Positions 6,606 to 9,256 of a DNA stretch of 9,256 nt are shown here, piece by piece (the stretch's first letter is position 1; each line of letters opens with the position of its first letter). Under the pieces are notes generated by a model. It was not told where the DNA came from, searched no databases, and was given only the letters and a program-made list of their open reading frames with translations. The stretch is from an uncultured Clostridiaceae bacterium. GTDB lineage: Bacteria; Bacillota; Clostridia; TANB77; CAG-508. The DNA is taken from assembly GCA_958402495.1 (NCBI GenBank), contig CATXTS010000078.1, forward strand, positions 1 through 9,256, read 5' to 3'. The translations under genes were made by a program, and so were the position numbers.

Positions 6606-6857
6606 ATGATGAAAGCCGATTTTGTAGAATGTAAAAATGATTTTCGGTGTTGGGAATGTTCGGAGAATTGTAATATTAAAACATTATTCACTCTTCCTGA
6701 CCCCATTTTTATGAGTGTTCTCAACAATTCTCGTTCATCTAACATCGGTGTAATGATGTTGCTTGGGCTGCCTGTCAAAGAAGCAGAAGAAATGTACAAT
6801 ATAAAAATAATGTCTCTTATAGTAGCTCGCAAACAGTATCTTGAATCACAAAAATAA
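6606..6857 (+). CDS. Small Cys-rich protein of unknown function in its own transcription unit
   Basis: This plus-strand gene of 83 residues starts at ATG 6606 with AAAGGAG 8 bases upstream. The N-terminus carries C9-x5-C15-x2-C18-x3-C22, a possible metal site. The rest is a soluble, helical-looking domain (VLNNSRSSNIGVMMLLGLPV, then EAEEMYNIKIMSLIVARKQ). No family is recognised. It lies against the direction of its neighbours, has its own promoter (6543-6571) and a strong terminator (6901-6928), and contains one in-frame CGG (codon 14), which sets it apart from the packaging genes. This looks like an accessory (moron-type) gene. Divergence from another Cys-rich gene across a shared operator suggests that one of the two could be a regulator. 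Confidence 0.75.
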   Translation: MMKADFVECKNDFRCWECSENCNIKTLFTLPDPIFMSVLNNSRSSNIGVMMLLGLPVKEAEEMYNIKIMSLIVARKQYLESQK

Positions 6858-6900
6858 CACTTCTTTATCTAATAATTATTATTGTTAGTCATATCTAATT

Positions 6901-6936
6901 AACCCCTCTGTCGTGAGACGAGGGGTTTGTCTTTTT
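6901..6936 (+). terminator. Rho-independent terminator of the plus-strand Cys-rich gene
   Basis: AACCCCTC (6901-6908) pairs with GAGGGGTT (6920-6927), and GTC/GAC extends the stem inside a one-base bulge with a GTGA loop. A T-rich run (TGTCTTTTT) follows. Confidence 0.88.
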
Positions 6937-7198
6937 ATAATAAGATTAACTAGAATTTCTTATATTTAATACATCGAAGTTTTTATGCGAAGGAGGATAC
7001 ATTATCTGTATCTATATATTAATTATCTAGTATCTTAATATCATAAAAAAACTAGCTATAAAATTTATAACTAGCTTTTTAACTTTAATCATTTAAATTA
7101 TTTGCACTTGGACTAACGACTTATTTCTAAGTGTGCTATTTTTTAGGGACCTTTTCATAATACTATTTTAACATGTTTTTATCGCAATGAACGCACAT
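6937..7198. other. Non-coding stretch between converging units
   Basis: No convincing gene is present. A ribosome-binding-site-like AAGGAGG at about 6991-6997 has no start codon in range. A minus-strand terminator sits at 7045-7080. Between it and 7198, a weak stem (GCACTT near 7102, AAGTGTGC near 7129) with a large loop is followed by a T run at 7139-7144. This could be a second plus-strand terminator or part of a small RNA. Confidence 0.5.
7045..7080 (-). terminator. Terminator downstream of the late-regulator gene
   Basis: On the minus strand AAAGCTAGTTATAAA folds onto TTTATAGCTAGTTT. The two imperfect positions become G-U pairs only on this strand, and a run of seven T follows. The direction of the wobbles indicates minus-strand transcription, ending the transcript that carries the sigma/RinA-like gene. 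Confidence 0.7.
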
Positions 7199-7598
7199 TT
7201 ATAAATTTTCTTCTAAAAATCTATCATGTTTCATTCTTGGTGTGCTTTCTCCATTATAATTCATTATATCTGCTATTTGAAACCATGTCATATTATCTAT
7301 ATATCTATATCTATAAATTTGTCTTGTCGCACTGTCTGGTATGTTTTCTATGTACTCTTCTATTTTATTTTGTAAATCAAATAATTTATTATAAAATATT
7401 TCTAATTTATTTTTATATGTTTCTAGTTTATTCTGTCTTAGAATATCTACACCGAAAATCACTGCATGTCGCTTATATCCGATTCTGTACTACATCTGAT
7501 ATCATAGTAGTTTGTTTTTCTAGTTTATTAATTCTTTTTTCTAAATCTTTTACTTCTTTTTGTAAATCACAATATTGTACAAGAAGTTCTTTATTCAA
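7199..7598 (-). CDS. Sigma/RinA-like phage regulator, read across a +1 frameshift at CGG
   Basis: A TTG start at 7598 has AAAGGAG 9 bases upstream. The zero frame gives 39 residues of coiled coil (NKELLVQYCDLQKEVKDLEK to SDVVQN), then CGG ATA TAA. Omitting the C opens 93 residues beginning GYKRHAVIFGVDIL, with a second helical stretch and a C-terminal sigma-region-4-like HTH: IPDSATRQIYRYRYIDNMTW, FQIADIM, PRMKHDRFLEE. The joined 132-residue protein matches the plan of RinA/DUF1492/ArpU-type phage regulators (N-terminal coiled coil, C-terminal HTH), which activate late or packaging genes. Position before the packaging operon supports this. Without the frame change the DNA-binding half would not be made from this start. 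It lies 18 bases after the 64-aa gene and is followed by a terminator. Confidence 0.78.
7479..7484 (-). other. Putative +1 frameshift site AAT CGG A in the late regulator
   Basis: The zero frame reads CAG AAT CGG ATA TAA. Omitting the C gives AAT GGA TAT AAG CGA and the HTH-containing half of the protein. Confidence 0.75.
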
Positions 7599-7616
7599 TC
7601 TTTTGTTCTCCTTTCT

Positions 7617-7811
7617 TTATAAATTTTTCAATATTATCTTTTCTACTCTGTTTAAAGCCTCGTATGTGCTTATCATCTTTCCACTATGTCTATTTCTCAC
7701 ATCTAATCTTGCTATTTTTATTTGCTCATTATAGATTCTTTTATATATCTGTGCTACTTTATGCTTACTATACCCTTTCTTCCATAACTGTAATATTTGT
7801 TCTTCTGTCAT
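7617..7811 (-). CDS. Small HTH-like phage protein
   Basis: This 64-residue protein starts at ATG 7811 with GAGGTG 7 bases upstream. The sequence MTEEQILQLWKKGYSKHKVA followed by QIYKR looks like a recruiting-type helix-turn-helix (ILQLWKKGYS as first helix, HKVAQIYKR as recognition helix), followed by NRHSGKMISTYEALNRVE. Similar small proteins occur just upstream of terminase modules in clostridial phages (family memory). It is probably DNA-binding and co-transcribed with the sigma/RinA-like gene, which begins 18 bases downstream of its stop. Confidence 0.75.
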   Translation of the reverse strand: MTEEQILQLWKKGYSKHKVAQIYKRIYNEQIKIARLDVRNRHSGKMISTYEALNRVEKIILKNL

Positions 7812-7834
7812 ACTAACACCTCTACGGTTAGTAT

Positions 7835-7863
7835 TTGCAAGTTCATATGAATTATGTTATAAT
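7835..7863 (+). promoter_or_regulatory. Promoter of the 30-aa membrane peptide, with a palindrome in the spacer
   Basis: TTGCAA (7835-7840) and TATAAT (7858-7863) are 17 bases apart. The perfect palindrome TTCATATGAA (7842-7851) lies between them and could be an operator. Confidence 0.7.
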
Positions 7864-7903
7864 TTTTTTGTAACTATTAACTTGTTTTCTATGGAGGTAA
7901 AGT

Positions 7904-7996
7904 ATGGCTATAATCATTGCATTTGGTATCATCTTTTTCATCTGTTGTACTTTTATTGGAATTGTTGCAGACTATTGCGACAAACATGATTTGTAG
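7904..7996 (+). CDS. 30-residue single-TM peptide
   Basis: ATG 7904 is preceded by GGAGG at proper spacing. The product has one hydrophobic segment (about residues 2-22, with a Cys pair at 14-15) and a short charged tail, DYCDKHDL. It has its own near-consensus promoter and a terminator directly after the stop, on the strand opposite to its neighbours. Such short membrane peptides may be toxins of type I systems, lysis-related or exclusion factors. None can be chosen from sequence. The complete transcription unit makes it likely real despite its size. Confidence 0.65.
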   Translation: MAIIIAFGIIFFICCTFIGIVADYCDKHDL

Positions 7997-8006
7997 GAAA
8001 GAATCT

Positions 8007-8030
8007 GTCCATCTATATGATGGACTTTTT
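8007..8030 (+). terminator. Rho-independent terminator of the 30-aa peptide gene
   Basis: GTCCATC (8007-8013) pairs with GATGGAC (8019-8025) around TATAT, followed directly by TTTTT. It abuts the stop of the minus-strand 89-aa gene. Confidence 0.82.
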
Positions 8031-8300
8031 CTATTTCTTTTCTCCTTCTAGCATATTTAAAACTACCTTTAATGCTGTTTTAACTAAATACATATTTGGT
8101 CCACTTCCCATCGTGTCTATTTCTTTTTTTAGATAATCTACTACTGCTTGTCTGCTCTCTTCTTGCTCTTTTACTTTGTTTTCTAGTTGTTGTATATATT
8201 TTCTTAAATTATTTAACTTAATAGCTTTCAATTCTGCATAACAATTTTGTATCGTTTCTTCTAAACATTTTTTGCTTTCTTCTATCTCTTCTTTATTCAC
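8031..8300 (-). CDS. Coiled-coil phage protein, paralogue 1
   Basis: This 89-residue protein starts with GTG 8300 (AAAGGAGAT 5 bases upstream; an ATG two bases further upstream is out of frame). It begins MNKEEIEESKK and contains a coiled coil with YIQQLENKVKEQEESRQAV, shared almost unchanged with the 95-aa gene at 8912-9199. Both end in E-G-E-K. The last codons contain GAAGGAGAAAAG, a ready-made ribosome binding site for a following gene, but here the end of a plus-strand unit follows instead. Function is unknown; such proteins are common and variable in clostridial phages. Confidence 0.75.
   Translation of the reverse strand: MNKEEIEESKKCLEETIQNCYAELKAIKLNNLRKYIQQLENKVKEQEESRQAVVDYLKKEIDTMGSGPNMYLVKTALKVVLNMLEGEKK
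8167..8194. repeat. Shared block between the two coiled-coil paralogues (copy 1)
   Basis: TCTTTTACTTTGTTTTCTAG and the following bases match 9066-9093 with one mismatch. This block encodes the QLENKVKE core of both proteins. Confidence 0.8.
8284..8299. repeat. 16-bp direct repeat, left of the plus-strand unit
   Basis: ATCTCTTCTTTATTCA is repeated exactly at 8903-8918 and 9183-9198. It encodes the NKEEI/M start of the coiled-coil family. Two copies flank the inserted plus-strand gene. Confidence 0.8.
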
Positions 8301-8334
8301 ATCTTATCTCCTTTCGTGCGGTACGCATTTTTTC

Positions 8335-8363
8335 TTGCTTTTTTTCTAAAAATATTGTATACT
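8335..8363 (+). promoter_or_regulatory. Promoter of the plus-strand gene at 8391
   Basis: TTGCTT (8335-8340) and TATACT (8358-8363) are 17 bases apart, about 28 bases upstream of ATG 8391. Confidence 0.6.
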
Positions 8364-8390
8364 TTTGTATATTCTAAGAGGTGTTAAAAA

Positions 8391-8901
8391 ATGGATAAAT
8401 TAAAAATGAATATGCATATAGCTTGTAATAAAGAATCTATACTACCTAAGCAACAAAAATTAATTAGTAAAAAAAACGGCTCTGGTAAGTTCTCTTCTTT
8501 TACTCTAAATATTAGTCTTAAGGAAGCAAGAGAAGCAGGACTTGTTGACGAGTACGATAGGCCTTATGCTTTAAAAAAACAGATTACTAATGGAAAACTT
8601 GTCATTTCTCGTGGGTATCCTCAAACGACCAAAGAGATTAACGAAGTTATACAAGATTTTGGTTTAATTGGTAGACGTTTATCTGAGAAGACTTTACTAG
8701 ACTTGTTATATTTTATTGAGCGGCAATAGTAAATCTTATCAGGACCAGAAAGCTGGTATCTATCCTTCGCTTATCTATTGGGGAAAAGGCTATATCTACT
8801 ACAATGGACTGTATGCTTCTTTTGAAATTAGAATTGAATTAGATAAAAGAAAACATATTACAAGCTTTCATGCTTATAATCTATATTCTAAGTTTTTTTA
8901 G
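8391..8901 (+). CDS. Unrecognised plus-strand protein, read across a +1 frameshift at CGG
   Basis: ATG 8391 has AAGAGGTG upstream and its own promoter. The zero frame gives 110 residues ending LLYFIE, then CGG CAA TAG. Omitting the C opens 59 residues starting GNSKSYQDQKAGIYPSLIYW and ending at TAG 8901, for about 169 residues. The first part contains SGKFSSFTLNISLKEAREAG and a helical segment (KEINEVIQDFGL); the second is beta-rich with many aromatic residues. I recognise no family. The second half has a possible TTG start at 8716 but no binding site, so a separate gene made by re-initiation is the less likely alternative. The gene opposes its neighbours and is flanked by 16-bp direct repeats. 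Only a weak stem precedes the T run at its 3' end. Confidence 0.68.
8721..8724 (+). other. Putative +1 frameshift site GAG CGG C
   Basis: The zero frame reads ATT GAG CGG CAA TAG. Omitting the C gives GAG GGC AAT AGT and 59 more residues. Confidence 0.7.
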
Positions 8902-8919
8902 CATCTCTTCTTTATTCAT
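8881..8919 (-). pseudogene. Truncated third copy of the coiled-coil family start
   Basis: ATG 8919 overlaps the end of the 95-aa gene and has AAGGAGAAAAG upstream, the normal arrangement for a following gene. It reads MNKEEMLKKLRI and then stops at 8881, inside the 3' end of the plus-strand gene. It appears to be the stump of a third paralogue cut off by that unit. Confidence 0.55.
8903..8918. repeat. 16-bp direct repeat, right of the plus-strand unit
   Basis: An exact copy of 8284-8299, two bases after the stop of the plus-strand gene. Confidence 0.8.
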
Positions 8920-9199
8920 TCTTTTCTCCTTCTGACATATTTAAAATTTCTTGTGCTTCTCTTACAATGCCTTCCCTTACTTGTTTTCTACAACAACCTT
9001 CTCTGCTATATATTTTTATATCTTCTTTGCATTTTTCTATTACTGCTTGTCTATTCGCTTCTAATTCTTTTACTTTGTTTTCTAGTTGCTGTATTATCTC
9101 TAAAAGAATTTCTATTCCTTCTATTGGTTCTCTGTGTTTTATTTCCCAAAACTTGCTTTTTGCATAAGTAATTCTTTCTTCTATCTCTTCTTTATTCAT
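8912..9199 (-). CDS. Coiled-coil phage protein, paralogue 2
   Basis: This 95-residue protein starts at ATG 9199 with GGAGGAACA upstream, overlapping the stop of the preceding gene as ATGA. It begins MNKEEIEERITYAKSKF, contains IIQQLENKVKELEANRQAV shared with the 89-aa paralogue, and has a CC pair in REGCCRKQVREG. The C-terminus SEGEKNE encodes the ribosome binding site for the next reading frame (8919). Helical coiled coil throughout; function unknown. Confidence 0.78.
   Translation of the reverse strand: MNKEEIEERITYAKSKFWEIKHREPIEGIEILLEIIQQLENKVKELEANRQAVIEKCKEDIKIYSREGCCRKQVREGIVREAQEILNMSEGEKNE
9066..9093. repeat. Shared block between the two coiled-coil paralogues (copy 2)
   Basis: Matches 8167-8194 with one mismatch; see that entry. 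Confidence 0.8.
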
Positions 9200-9255
9200 T
9201 GTTCCTCCTCTGTTCTTAGTTCTATTATTCTAATTTCATTTCTTGTAAACCCATT
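9196..9255 (-). CDS. Partial CDS, C-terminus of an upstream gene
   Basis: An open frame enters from the right edge and ends NGFTRNEIRIIELRTEEEQ at a TGA that overlaps the start of the 95-aa gene (ATGA). Too little is visible to name it. The overlap and coupled binding site show that it belongs to the same operon. Confidence 0.5.
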   Translation of the reverse strand, partial: NGFTRNEIRIIELRTEEEQ

Positions 9256-9256
9256 G

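Noticed and set aside
6587..6832. A minus-strand 81-residue frame opposite the plus-strand Cys-rich gene
   Set aside because: The plus-strand gene has promoter, binding site and terminator; the antisense frame has none.
6988..7030. AAGGAGGATAC ribosome-binding-site-like sequence
   Set aside because: No ATG, GTG or TTG follows at suitable distance and the frame closes within nine codons.
7237..7734. A 165-residue plus-strand frame over the late-regulator region
   Set aside because: It is antisense to the HTH and coiled-coil coding, with no binding site.
8953..9171. Two Leu/Cys-rich plus-strand frames
   Set aside because: Both are antisense to the 95-aa coiled-coil gene and lack start signals.
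1..9256. CRISPR array, tRNA or rRNA gene
   Set aside because: I saw no regularly spaced repeats, no tRNA T-loop motif and no rRNA-like sequence. In particular, no candidate frameshift-reading tRNA is in this window.

Overview
The window is part of the genome of a tailed phage or prophage of an AT-rich, low-G+C Gram-positive (Firmicutes/Clostridia-like) host. Nearly every gene has a strong AGGAGG-type ribosome binding site, genes overlap or nearly touch, and TGA serves as a stop codon. A PBSX/SPP1-type head-packaging module lies on the minus strand. No integrase, tRNA, rRNA or CRISPR array was seen.

Transcription runs mostly right to left. At 9256-7199 are small genes before the packaging module: two coiled-coil paralogues, a short HTH-like protein, and a sigma/RinA-like regulator that probably controls late genes. 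Three plus-strand units with their own promoters interrupt this region (8391-8901, 7904-7996, 6606-6857). At 6600-5985 are divergent promoters sharing one operator, a Cys-rich 49-aa protein, and a two-TM membrane protein with its own promoter and terminator. At 5964-619 is the packaging operon: a small gene before terS, then terS, terL, portal, a MuF (SPP1 gp7-like) minor head protein carrying an anthrax-lethal-factor-like zincin domain, and a small coupled gene. After a terminator come a DUF4406 protein, a Tad2-like (anti-Thoeris) protein and the start of a DUF6275-like gene (570-1).

The most striking observation is that four separate genes are split by the same kind of frame change. In the gene before terS, the portal, the late regulator and the plus-strand gene at 8391-8901, the zero frame reaches a CGG codon and stops 1 to 7 codons later. 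Dropping the C (GGA or GGC then follows) restores one long, sensible protein. CGG is otherwise absent from the phage genes and appears in frame only in two accessory genes. This points to +1 recoding at CGG (programmed frameshifting, or a frameshift-reading tRNA) that would gate the portal and the late regulator, and perhaps terS. Four independent mutations of identical form is the less likely alternative.

Two terminators overlap the stop codons of the genes before them and leave no room for a promoter before the next gene, so late transcription probably depends on read-through or antitermination.
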